Assembly (NCBI RefSeq): GCF_030285625.1
Contig: NZ_CP127294.1
Location: 124,001-188,000, forward strand
Reading direction: 5' to 3'
Source: Amycolatopsis sp. 2-15
Lineage (GTDB): Bacteria; Actinomycetota; Actinomycetes; Mycobacteriales; Pseudonocardiaceae
Length of the DNA: 64,000 nucleotides
The notes under the pieces were generated by a model, which did no database searches, was not told where the DNA came from, and was given only the letters and a program-made list of their open reading frames with translations. Position numbers and translations under genes: made by a program. Shown here in pieces: positions 15,815 to 24,269 of this stretch (position 1 is the first letter of the stretch; each line of letters starts with the position of its first letter).

Positions 15815-16406
15815 TCAGATGACCCCGAAGAGGCAGAATCCGCCGTCCGGCCCCTGCCGCAGCATGAACGTGGCGCTGTAGGGCGTCGGATTTCCGGGAA
15901 AGTCCGAGTCGACGTGCACGAACTGCGTGACCTCGTGCAGCGGCTCGACCGCCCGGACCCAGTGGTGCCCCACGTTCGGGTCCGCGAAATGCCCGTGCAC
16001 CAGCGACGCCCGGCTCTCGTCCGCCGACTCGCACACGTACCCGGCCGCGCCGGCGAGACCGTGGGCGTTGAGCTTGCCGAGCAGCTCGTGCATGAACTGC
16101 GGCTCAGGCAGAGTGCGCGCGGCGCCGACCGGGTGGTTCTTGTTCAGGAAGAACCCGGGCGCGACGAAGCCCGTGATCGCGACGCCGGCACCCAGCACCA
16201 CAACGACACCCAGGGAGATCCAGAGCCAGAGGAGACTCTTCTTCTTGGGCTGCGGCGGGTAGCCGGGCGGTGCGTAGCCGGGTTGGGCCCACTGTTGCGG
16301 GTACGGCTGCTGCTGGGGCGGGTAGGGCTGTTGTTGCGGGCAGGGCTGCTGCTGGGGGGTAGGGCTGCTGCGGATACTGCCCGCCCTGCTGCGGTAGGTA
16401 ACTCAT
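15815..16406 (-). pseudogene. Pro/Gln-rich single-pass membrane protein broken by a frameshift in a G6 tract
   Basis: From ATG at 16406 the frame encodes MSYLPQQGGQYPQQPYP, then leaves register at a run of six G on the plus strand (16354-16359). In the shifted frame the Pro-Gln repeat continues (QQQPYPPQQQPYPQQWAQPG), followed by KKKSLLWLWISLGVVVVLGA (membrane anchor) and an extracellular domain ending GFCLFGVI. One extra base would restore a single 197-198-residue protein. Such Q/P-rich head plus TM plus small domain proteins are common in actinomycetes. The lesion may be a real mutation, slipped-strand variation, or a sequencing error. Confidence 0.6.
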
Positions 16407-16538
16407 CGTCGTCCTCGGAGTCTCACGCAGAGCAACTTACCGACGACCGAGCGCCTCCGCCCGAACCTCCGACCCGAAGCGGCCGAATCCGGGATGTCCC
16501 CGACGCGCCCAGAGCCCCAGACCGGGCAGAATCGAACG

Positions 16539-19500
16539 GTGCGGATCAGCTTGCTCGGCCCCCTGGAGGTCCGGACGGACGACGGCGCGCCCGTTGAGGT
16601 CGTGGGTGCGCGATTGCTGGCGCTGCTGAGTGCGTTGGCCGTGGAAGGCGGACGGGGGGTGCCGGCGGGGCGGCTGGTGGACGCGGTGTGGGGAGAGCAG
16701 CCGCCGGCGACGGGTAATGCGTTGCAGGCGCTGGTGTCGCGGTTGCGGAAGGCCGGGGTGGTCGTCGAGGCGGTGTCGTTCGGGTATCGGGTGGTGGCCG
16801 AGGTCGACGTGGTGCGGTTCGAGGAGCTTGTGGCGCGGCGCGATACCCGTGCGCTGCCGGAGGCGCTCGGGCTGTGGCGGGGGCCGGCGTTGACCGATGT
16901 GGCGGACAACGCCTACTTCCGGGGCACCATCACGCGGCTCACGGAGCTGCGCCTGACCGCGGTGGAGGAGCGCGCCGAGGCAGAACTGCGGCGGGGCGGC
17001 GGCAGCGAGCTGACGGCGGAGCTCACCACCCTCCTGGTGGAACACCCGTTACGCGAACGTCTCGCCGCCGCTCTCATGCGCGCGCTGTGTGCCGCGGGAA
17101 GGCCCGCCGACGCGCTGGCCGTCTACGAGCGCCTCCGCAAAGACCTCGCCGAAGAGCTCGGCACCGACCCGTCGGCGCAGCTTTCCGCCTTGCACACCGC
17201 GATCCTGCGCGAGTCCTCTGTGGACACCCGGCCCGAGGCGCGCACCAACTTGCGAGCCGGGCTCACGAGTTTCGTCGGCCGTGACGCCGACGTCGCCCAG
17301 GTCGCCAAGCTCGTCGCCGAGTACCGCCTCATCACGCTCACGGGCCCGGGCGGCGCCGGGAAAACGCGCCTGGCCTCCGAAACCGCTCGCACGCTGCTCG
17401 ACCGCACACCGGGCGACGTCTGGTTCGTCGCGCTGGCCCCGGTCACCGACGCCGACGTCGCGCAGGCCGTGCTCAGCGCCCTCGGCCTGCGTGAACAGGG
17501 GCAGCTCGGGCTCGTCGCCGGCGGGACGGCCGCCGACCGGGCGGTGGGCGTGCTGCGCGACCGCGAAGTGCTGCTGGTGCTGGACAACTGCGAGCACGTG
17601 GTCGACGCCGCCGCCGAGCTGGCCGACCGGCTCCTCGGCGAGTGCCCGCGCCTGCGGATCCTCGCGACGAGCCGCGAGCCACTGGCCGTGACGGGTGAAG
17701 CCCTGTGGCCCGTGGTGCCGCTGGCGCTGCCGCCGGAGGGCGCGAGCGTGACGGAAGCGATGTCGTGCGCGTCGGTTCGGTTGCTGGCCGACCGGGCCGC
17801 GGCGGCGCGGCCCGGGTTCGAGGTCGCGGACACCACGGTCGAGGCCGTCACGCGCGTCTGCCGCGCGCTCGACGGGATGCCGCTGGCCGTGGAGCTGGCG
17901 GCGGCACGCCTGCGTTCGCTCACCATCGCGCAGCTGGCCGCACGCCTCGACGACCGGTTCCGCCTGCTGAACGCCGGCAGCCGCACCGCGATGCCGCAGC
18001 ACCGCACGCTGCGCGCGGTCGTCGACTGGAGCTGGGAGCTGCTCTCTGACGCCGAACGCACCCTGCTGCGCCGGCTCGCCGTGTTCTCCGGCGGCGCCAC
18101 GGCCGAAGCGGCCGCTGCGGTGGCGAAGACCGACGACGCCGCGGACCTGCTGACGGCCCTGGTCGACAAATCGCTTCTCGTTGCGTCGGAGGCAGGCGAA
18201 CCGCGCTACGGGATGCTGGAGACGATCAAGGCATACGCGGCCGAACGGCTCGACGAGGCCGGCGAGCGCGAGTCCGTCCGGCGCGCCCACGCCGAGTGGT
18301 TCGCGCGGCTCGCCGAGACGGCCGACCCGCACCTGCGCGGCGCCGAGCAGCTCGGCTGGCTCGCCGGGCTCGCCGCTGATCACGGCAACCTGGCCTCGGC
18401 GGTGCGCGGCAGCATCGCCGCCGGTGACGCGGCGATGGCCGTGCGGCTCGTGATCGCGGCCGCGTGGTTCTGGCTGCTGGCCGGGCACAAGGGCGAGGGC
18501 CAGGAGCTGATCACGGCGGCGCTGGCCATGCCGGGTGAGGTCGACGCCGAGGACCGGGCCGCGGCCAGCGCGCTCGCCGCCGTGTTCGTCACCGCCGGCC
18601 TCGCGGACTTCGGCTCGGCCGAAGACTTCCTCCGCACCGCGCTGGAGCTGAGCGACCGGACCACGCGCCACCCCGTACTTCGGTTCATGGCGTCGCTGCA
18701 CGACCTGTTGTCCGGCCTGGAAACCGGGGTGCCACCGCGACTGGACACTTTGGACGAGCTCCTCGAGGACGACGACCTCTGGCTGCGGGCACAGGCGCGG
18801 CTGAACCGGGCACAGCTGCTGCTGGCCGGCGGTGGCACGCAGGAAGCCGCCGAGGCGGACGCCGCCGAGTCCGCGCGGTTGTTCCGGCTCATCGGCGAAC
18901 GCTGGGGCACTTCGCTGGCCCTGGGCAACCTCGCCGATCTCGTGGCCCGCCGGGGCGAGCTGCGGCTCGCGATCGAGTACTACGGCGAAGCCATCACCGT
19001 CGTGTCCGAGATCGGCACGCTCGAAGACGTCTTGTGGGTGCGGGCGCGGCAGGCGCAGCTGTACTGGCTGCTCGGCGACGTCGAGGCCGTCGACGCGGCG
19101 CTGGCCCAGGCCGACCGCGACGCCGAGGTGGTCGTGTACCCGGACGCGCTCGCCGGGCTGGCGCAGGCCAAAGCGGACATCGCCCGGTGGCGTGGCGACG
19201 CCGACGGGGCGCGAGCCCAGTTCGACCGCGCCGAAGGGATGTTGCGTCACTTGTCGGTGCACCCCTCCTTCCAAGCGACGGTGCTGCTGTCGCGGGCTTA
19301 TCTGGACGCCGAGGCCGGTGACCTGGCCACGGCGGCGCAACGGCGGCGCGAGGCCGTGAGGCTGGCCTCGGGCGAAGTTGTGTACCTGGCGCAGGCCATG
19401 GTGAGCGTCGCGGATCAGGCCGTGCGGATCGGGCGGGCGGAGGACGCGGCGCGGCTGCTGAAGACGGCCGAGGGGTTGCGCGGCGGGCCGGACTGGTCGC

Positions 19501-19601
19501 TGCCGGACCTGGTGCGGTTGCTGGAGATCGTCGACGTCGAGGCCGCGGAAGCGTTCGACAAAACCGAGCTCACGGCCGTCGTGAAGTCCGTCCTCGGTTG
19601 A
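16539..19601 (+). CDS. SARP/AfsR-type regulator: wHTH, BTAD, NB-ARC ATPase, TPR
   Basis: GTG at 16539 was chosen because RISLLGPLEVRTDDG is the typical start of the OmpR-like DNA-binding domain; longer starts add unrelated residues. The 1020-aa protein has the wHTH (to about residue 95), the bacterial transcriptional activator domain (VDVVRFEELVARRDTRALPE to LSALHTAIL, about 100-240), an NTPase with P-loop GPGGAGKTRLA (about residue 267), Walker B-like LLVLDNCEH and sensor ILATSREPL, then TPR-like helices to the end. These AfsR-like proteins activate secondary-metabolism or export genes by binding direct repeats at 11-bp spacing. It converges on the DrrAB-type genes. Confidence 0.9.
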   Translation: MRISLLGPLEVRTDDGAPVEVVGARLLALLSALAVEGGRGVPAGRLVDAVWGEQPPATGNALQALVSRLRKAGVVVEAVSFGYRVVAEVDVVRFEELVARRDTRALPEALGLWRGPALTDVADNAYFRGTITRLTELRLTAVEERAEAELRRGGGSELTAELTTLLVEHPLRERLAAALMRALCAAGRPADALAVYERLRKDLAEELGTDPSAQLSALHTAILRESSVDTRPEARTNLRAGLTSFVGRDADVAQVAKLVAEYRLITLTGPGGAGKTRLASETARTLLDRTPGDVWFVALAPVTDADVAQAVLSALGLREQGQLGLVAGGTAADRAVGVLRDREVLLVLDNCEHVVDAAAELADRLLGECPRLRILATSREPLAVTGEALWPVVPLALPPEGASVTEAMSCASVRLLADRAAAARPGFEVADTTVEAVTRVCRALDGMPLAVELAAARLRSLTIAQLAARLDDRFRLLNAGSRTAMPQHRTLRAVVDWSWELLSDAERTLLRRLAVFSGGATAEAAAAVAKTDDAADLLTALVDKSLLVASEAGEPRYGMLETIKAYAAERLDEAGERESVRRAHAEWFARLAETADPHLRGAEQLGWLAGLAADHGNLASAVRGSIAAGDAAMAVRLVIAAAWFWLLAGHKGEGQELITAALAMPGEVDAEDRAAASALAAVFVTAGLADFGSAEDFLRTALELSDRTTRHPVLRFMASLHDLLSGLETGVPPRLDTLDELLEDDDLWLRAQARLNRAQLLLAGGGTQEAAEADAAESARLFRLIGERWGTSLALGNLADLVARRGELRLAIEYYGEAITVVSEIGTLEDVLWVRARQAQLYWLLGDVEAVDAALAQADRDAEVVVYPDALAGLAQAKADIARWRGDADGARAQFDRAEGMLRHLSVHPSFQATVLLSRAYLDAEAGDLATAAQRRREAVRLASGEVVYLAQAMVSVADQAVRIGRAEDAARLLKTAEGLRGGPDWSLPDLVRLLEIVDVEAAEAFDKTELTAVVKSVLG

Positions 19602-19623
19602 GAGCCCGGCGGGAACCGGCGAG

Positions 19624-20406
19624 TCAGCGAACGATGTTGCGGCTGAACAGTTTCCTCGCCCACAGGTACCCGCCGAGCGCGATGAGCAGGCACCACCCCA
19701 CGGCGAGGTAGGCGTTCGAGCCGACGGGCGTTCCGTGGATGAGCGACCGGACCGTCTCCATCACCGGCGTGAACGGCTGGTACTCGGCGAACCACCGCAG
19801 CCAAGCCGGCATCGAGTCCGTGGGAACGAAACCGCTGCCCAGGAACGGAAGCAGGATCAACGGCATGGGCAGGTTGCTGGCGCTTTCCACGCTCTTCGTC
19901 ACCAAGCCGAGCGCGACCGTGAGCCACGTGAGCGCGAACGAAAGCAGCAGCAGCGTCCCGATGATGCCCAGCCAGCCGAGGAAACCCGCGTTCGAGCGGA
20001 ACCCGATGGCGAACGCCAGGCCGAGGATCACGGCCACGCACAGCATGGCCTGGATGATGCTGCCCAGCACGTGGCCGGTCAGGACGGCGCCGCGGCTGAT
20101 GGCCATGGTGCGGAACCGGGCGATGATCCCCTGGGTCATGTCCATGGCCACGGCGATCGACGTGCCTTGCACCGCACCGGCGATGGCCATGATCACGATG
20201 CCGGGCGTCACGTAGTTGACGTAGGCCTCACGGCCGCCCGACGGCGTGCCGAGGCCGGCGCCCAGCGTGCCGCCGAAGACGTAGACGAACAACAGCAGGA
20301 AGATCATCGGCATCACGAGCAGCAGGATCGTCATCGACGGGTAGCGCAGCATGTGCTTGAGATTGCGGCGCAACATGGTCGAGGAGTCACGCAGGGCGTA
20401 GGTCAT
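19624..20406 (-). CDS. ABC-2 type exporter permease (DrrB-like)
   Basis: The 260-aa membrane protein has six predicted spans, including MTILLLVMPMIFLLLFVYVF, VTPGIVIMAIAGAVQGTSIA and LLSFALTWLTVALGLV, and the DrrB-type motif FLGSGFVPTDSMPAWLRWF near the C-terminus. It forms the transmembrane half of a drug or lipid exporter with the ATPase encoded just upstream. The ATG overlaps the ATPase stop by 4 nt. It converges with the SARP gene, leaving a 22-nt gap. Confidence 0.9.
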   Translation of the reverse strand: MTYALRDSSTMLRRNLKHMLRYPSMTILLLVMPMIFLLLFVYVFGGTLGAGLGTPSGGREAYVNYVTPGIVIMAIAGAVQGTSIAVAMDMTQGIIARFRTMAISRGAVLTGHVLGSIIQAMLCVAVILGLAFAIGFRSNAGFLGWLGIIGTLLLLSFALTWLTVALGLVTKSVESASNLPMPLILLPFLGSGFVPTDSMPAWLRWFAEYQPFTPVMETVRSLIHGTPVGSNAYLAVGWCLLIALGGYLWARKLFSRNIVR

Positions 20407-21338
20407 CGGAGGTCGCTCCGTTCGGTGAGGGCGAGGAAGACGTCATCGAGGTCGGGCAGGTGCACGGACAGCTCGCCGACCTCCAGCTGGGCCGAGTCGA
20501 GCTTGTCCAGCACGGCCCGCAGCGACTGGACGCCGCCGTCGCTGGGGACTTGCAGGGTGAGGGCCTCGTCGTCGCGGGTGGTGCCGGGGAAGAGCACCTC
20601 GGCCGCGGAAAGGGTGGCGACGTCCTCGAAACGCAACCGCACGTGCCCGCCGGGGATGAGGCGCTTGAGCTCGTCGGCGGTGCCCTGCGCCACGAGCCGG
20701 CCGTGGTCGAGCACGGCGATGCGGTCGGCGAGCTGGTCGGCTTCCTCCAGGTACTGCGTGGTGAGAAAAACCGTCACACCCCCGGCCACGAGCTGCCGGA
20801 TGATCGTCCACATCGTCCGGCGGCTGCGCGGGTCCAGGCCGGTCGTCGGCTCGTCGAGGAAGATGATGCGCGGCACGCCGACCAGGCTCATCGCCAGGTC
20901 GAGGCGCCGGCGCATGCCACCGGAGTATGTGGAGACGAGCGTGCGCGCGGCGTCCACCAGGTCGAACTGCTCCAGCAGCTCCGCGACCCGCCGTCGTCCC
21001 TCGGCCTTGCCGAGGTGGTGCAGGTCGGCCATGAGGCGCAGGTTCTCCGTGCCCGAGAGCAGCTCGTCGACGGCCGAGAACTGGCCCGTGACGCCGATCG
21101 CGGTCCGGACGCCGTCGGGGTCGGTCGCGAGGTCGTGACCCGCCACGCGCACCTGTCCGGCGTCCGGGTCCAGCAGCGTGGACAGGATCTGCACGGTGGT
21201 GGTCTTGCCCGCGCCGTTGGGCCCGAGCAGGGCGAACACACTCCCCTCGGCGACGTCGAGGTCGATGCCGTCGAGCACCGTCTGGTCGCCGTAGGCCTTG
21301 CGCAAGCCGGTCGCCGTGATGGCCGAGGTGGTGGTCAT
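20403..21338 (-). CDS. ABC exporter ATPase (DrrA-like, daunorubicin-resistance type)
   Basis: ATG at 21338 gives 311 aa. Walker A is GPNGAGKTTT, the Q-loop is VTGQFSAVDELL, the signature is YSGGMRRRLDLA and Walker B is IIFLDEPTTGLDPRSRR, followed by the H-region-like TTQYLEEADQLAD. The C-terminal DLDDVFLALTE is the DrrA-specific tail. It powers export of a hydrophobic compound with the adjacent permease. The TSS region carries 11/22-bp phased direct repeats (21381-21422), which could be a SARP site. Confidence 0.93.
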   Translation of the reverse strand: MTTTSAITATGLRKAYGDQTVLDGIDLDVAEGSVFALLGPNGAGKTTTVQILSTLLDPDAGQVRVAGHDLATDPDGVRTAIGVTGQFSAVDELLSGTENLRLMADLHHLGKAEGRRRVAELLEQFDLVDAARTLVSTYSGGMRRRLDLAMSLVGVPRIIFLDEPTTGLDPRSRRTMWTIIRQLVAGGVTVFLTTQYLEEADQLADRIAVLDHGRLVAQGTADELKRLIPGGHVRLRFEDVATLSAAEVLFPGTTRDDEALTLQVPSDGGVQSLRAVLDKLDSAQLEVGELSVHLPDLDDVFLALTERSDLR

Positions 21339-21380
21339 GACCCTTCTTTCTCCGTAGCGCGACCACCGTCGCCGATCGCC

Positions 21381-21422
21381 CTGACACGGGCGTGCGCTCG
21401 GGCTGACACGGCGCTGACACGG
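21381..21422. repeat. Three phased direct repeats CTGACACGG (candidate SARP box)
   Basis: CTGACACGG is repeated exactly at 21381-21389, 21403-21411 and 21414-21422. The offsets are 22 and 11 bp, i.e. two turns and one turn of the helix, all on the same face. This is the spacing used by SARP/AfsR-type regulators. The repeats lie in the 136-bp spacer between the ABC ATPase start (minus) and the LysR start (plus). Which promoter they serve is not clear; no matching -10 at the canonical distance is obvious. Confidence 0.55.
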
Positions 21423-21474
21423 CGTCGGCGAACCCTGCCGGCAGCACGAGCCGCGGTCGGCGGTTCGTGGTGCG

Positions 21475-22377
21475 ATGGACGACATGGAGATCCGGGAAAT
21501 GCGCGCGTTCGTCGCCGTGGTCGAGGAAGGTGGGCTGTCGGCGGCGGCGCGGCGGTTGCACGTGAGCCAGCCGGCGGTGTCGCAGACGGTGCAGGCGCTG
21601 GAACGGCAGCTGGGGGTGCAGTTGCTGGTCCGCAGCAACGCGGGAGTGCAGCCCACCGAAGCCGGGATGACCTTGGCGAGCGAAGCGCGCGCCCTTCTGG
21701 CCCGGCACGATCAAGCCGTGGCAGCGGTGACGCGGCACGCGTCGGGCAGCCCGCTGCGAGTGGGGATGCCGCTGGAACTGCCGCCGGATCTCATGTCCCG
21801 CGCCCTCGCCGGCCTGGCCACCGCGTTCCCGGACACCCGGGTGCGGGTGGTCCACGCCTCGACGACCGGGCAATTCGCGTTGCTGCGCAAGGGCGACCTC
21901 GAACTCGGCCTGGTCCGGGAACATCCCGTCGGCCCTGAACTCGACGCGATGCCGGTCCTGGAAGAGAAACTGGGCGTCCTGCTCTCGAAGGAACAAGCCG
22001 GTGAACGCGCCGGGCCCGACGGAATCCGGCTCGACGCACTGGCCGGGCTGGAGTGGATCGGGTTTCCGCGGGAGGGCAGCCCGGCGTGGTACGACGAGGT
22101 GACCGCGATCTTCCGTTCGCACGGTCTCGAAATCGGCCCCGATCCGACGGCCGGGCACTCGCTGATCTCCGAGCTCAAGTTCGCCGCCGTGAGCGCGGGT
22201 GGCGCGTTCACGCTCGCGCCGCCGAACTGGACGCAGCCCATCCCCGAGCACCTGGCGTGGTGCCCGCTGCTCGGATCCCCGCTCGTGCGACGCACGTGGG
22301 CGGTGTGGCCCGCCTCCTCGCACCGCCGCGACCTCGGACACCTGGTGGCGGCCCTGGACGTCTTATGGGCGCCATAA
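21475..22377 (+). CDS. LysR-family transcriptional regulator
   Basis: The 300-aa protein has the LysR N-terminal wHTH (MRAFVAVVEEGGLSAAARRL, then SQPAVSQTVQALERQLG) and a periplasmic-binding-protein-like effector domain (LRVGMPLELPPDLMSRAL onward). An alternative ATG at 21484 is also in frame. It is divergent from the ABC exporter and precedes an SDR gene in the same direction by 98 nt, so either could be its target. The effector is unknown. Confidence 0.9.
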   Translation: MDDMEIREMRAFVAVVEEGGLSAAARRLHVSQPAVSQTVQALERQLGVQLLVRSNAGVQPTEAGMTLASEARALLARHDQAVAAVTRHASGSPLRVGMPLELPPDLMSRALAGLATAFPDTRVRVVHASTTGQFALLRKGDLELGLVREHPVGPELDAMPVLEEKLGVLLSKEQAGERAGPDGIRLDALAGLEWIGFPREGSPAWYDEVTAIFRSHGLEIGPDPTAGHSLISELKFAAVSAGGAFTLAPPNWTQPIPEHLAWCPLLGSPLVRRTWAVWPASSHRRDLGHLVAALDVLWAP

Positions 22378-22475
22378 GCGAGCCGTATCGCCAGGTCGGA
22401 AGCCTGACGGGGCCGTTTCGCTTGAACGAGGCGACTGCGCAGCAAGGCGCGGCGAACTCGGGAGAAGTGAACGAA

Positions 22476-23222
22476 ATGACGGCAGAACTGTCGGGAACCA
22501 CCGCTCTGGTCACCGGCGCGACGAGCGGCATCGGGCGCGCCACGGCGGTCGCGCTGGGCAAGCTCGGCGCGCACGTGCTGGTGAGCGGCCGCGACGCCGG
22601 CCGGGGCGAGCAGGTGGTGAAGGAGATCGTCGCCGGAGGTGGGGGGGCCGCGTTCCTCGGCTCCGACCTCGCCGACGCCGCGTCGGCGCGGGACCTCGCG
22701 ACCCGGGCCCTCACGGTGACCGGGCAGGTGGACGTGCTGGTGAACAGCGCCGGCGTTTTCCCCTTCGGTCCCACCGAGAACACAACCGAGCCGGACTTCG
22801 ACTCGGTGTACGCGCTGAACGTGAAGGCGCCGTACTTCCTCGTCGCGGCGCTGGCGCCGGCGATGGCCGAGCGGGGCACGGGATCCATCGTGAACGTGTC
22901 CACCATGGTCGCCGAGTTCGGTGCCGCGGGGATGGGTCTGTACGGATCCAGCAAGGCCGCGCTCGAACTGCTCACCAAGTCGTGGTCCGCGGAGTTCGGG
23001 CCGCGCGGCGTGCGGGTGAATGCCGTGAGCCCCGGACCGACGCGCACCGACGGTACGGCCGCGATGGGTGAGAGCCTCGACCAGCTGGCGTCCCTCGCGC
23101 CGGCCGGGCGCCCGGCGGACCCGGACGAGATCGCGGCGGCGATCGTCTTCCTGATCACGGGTGGCGCGAGCTTCATCCACGGCGCGGTGCTGCCGGTGGA
23201 CGGCGGACGGGTTGCGGTGTAA
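22476..23222 (+). CDS. Short-chain dehydrogenase/reductase (SDR)
   Basis: ATG at 22476 follows GGAGAA at 22461-22466. The 248-aa protein has TGATSGIGRA (TGxxxGxG NAD(P) loop), NSAG in the NNAG position, catalytic Ser in VNVSTMV, YGSSK (YxxxK) and the C-terminal GAVLPVDGGR. The RD pair after the second strand (VLVSGRDAGRG) favours NADPH. It is close in sequence to the SDR at 28545 (shared AHVLVSGRDA), so they are paralogues. It is likely under the LysR protein encoded upstream. Confidence 0.9.
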   Translation: MTAELSGTTALVTGATSGIGRATAVALGKLGAHVLVSGRDAGRGEQVVKEIVAGGGGAAFLGSDLADAASARDLATRALTVTGQVDVLVNSAGVFPFGPTENTTEPDFDSVYALNVKAPYFLVAALAPAMAERGTGSIVNVSTMVAEFGAAGMGLYGSSKAALELLTKSWSAEFGPRGVRVNAVSPGPTRTDGTAAMGESLDQLASLAPAGRPADPDEIAAAIVFLITGGASFIHGAVLPVDGGRVAV

Positions 23223-23246
23223 GGGATTTCTGGTGGGCGAGCCGTT

Positions 23247-24161
23247 CTACTGGTGCTGCGGTTCCTTCGACTTCCGCAGCGACCGCAATGAACGCGAGTC
23301 CGCGAAACCCGCGCTGCGGGCCGCCTCCTCGAGCGTCGACCCGTCGGCCAGCAGGTGCTCGGCGTGTGCCAGCCGCAGCGTGTGCTGATAGCGCAACGGA
23401 GTCATGCCGACGGCGTCGACGAAGTGCCGCGTGACCGTCCGCTCGCTGCAGCCCAGCTCCCGCGCCAGAGAGGAAAGCCGCAGCGGTTCCGCGAAGCGAG
23501 TCTCGATCAGGTCCTGCACGCGGTGCACCAGGTCGGACAGGTGGTTGCGATGGCGGAGCAGGCCGGTGACGGGCTGCTGGCCGTTGCGGCGCGCGTAGAC
23601 GACGAGCGAACGCGCGATGCGGCCCGCGACGCCGGGGCCGTGGGCGGTGGCGACGAGGTGCAGCGCCAGGTCGATGCCGCTGGCCATGCCGGCGGAGGAG
23701 GCGACGCGGCCGTCGACGACGTAGAGGACGTCGCGGACCACCGTCGTGGCCGGGTAGCGCACGGCGAGGTCGTCCTGGAGGTCGTGGTGGGTGGTACAGC
23801 GGCGGCCGTCGAGCAGGCCCGCCTCGGCGAGAGCGACGGTGCCCGCGCAGACGCTCGCGACGAGGCCACCCGCGGAGTGGTGGACGCGCAGCAGGTCGAG
23901 CCCGCGCCGCATGGCGGGGGCGACACCCGGGGTGAAGCCGGCGCCGCCGGGGACCACGAGGATGTCGTCGCGGCCGAGGGCGGGGACGCGGGTCGAGGCG
24001 CGCACCGGCAGGCCCTCGGCGGTGGGCACGTCGGGTTCTTCGGCGAAGTAGGCCAGCTCGTAGGGCAGGCCCAGCGAACGCGCGGCGAGGAACACGTCGG
24101 CCGCGCCCGCGATGTCGAGCAGGTACGCCCGAGGTGCGAGCAAGAACACCACCCTCGTCAT
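23247..24161 (-). CDS. GlxA-type AraC regulator with DJ-1/PfpI-like domain
   Basis: ATG at 24161 (MTRVVFLLAPRAYLLDIAG) gives 304 aa. The N-terminal half is a class I glutamine-amidotransferase-like fold with the nucleophile-elbow segment LVASVCAGTVALAEAGLLDG. The C-terminal half is an AraC double HTH (LRLSSLARELGCSERTVTRH and STLEEAARSAGFADSRSLRS). This FtrA/GlxA architecture activates catabolic or stress genes. It converges with the SDR; its own target is not evident. Confidence 0.9.
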   Translation of the reverse strand: MTRVVFLLAPRAYLLDIAGAADVFLAARSLGLPYELAYFAEEPDVPTAEGLPVRASTRVPALGRDDILVVPGGAGFTPGVAPAMRRGLDLLRVHHSAGGLVASVCAGTVALAEAGLLDGRRCTTHHDLQDDLAVRYPATTVVRDVLYVVDGRVASSAGMASGIDLALHLVATAHGPGVAGRIARSLVVYARRNGQQPVTGLLRHRNHLSDLVHRVQDLIETRFAEPLRLSSLARELGCSERTVTRHFVDAVGMTPLRYQHTLRLAHAEHLLADGSTLEEAARSAGFADSRSLRSLRKSKEPQHQ

Positions 24162-24183
24162 GAGCGCGACGCTACCCGCGGGC

Positions 24184-24222
24184 GTCTCCCGGACCGGCGG
24201 CATCGGCGCCGGTCCGGGAGAC
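24184..24222. terminator. Hairpin terminator between two minus-strand genes
   Basis: A perfect 16-bp GC-rich stem (24184-24199 with 24207-24222) closes on a 7-nt loop. It lies 48 nt after the stop of the glutathionyl-hydroquinone-reductase-like gene (minus). There is no T-tract, which is common for actinomycete terminators. Confidence 0.65.
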
Positions 24223-24269
24223 CTCGGGTAAGGGTGCTGCCCTCGTGGTCCCAGCGGTGACGAAACGCG

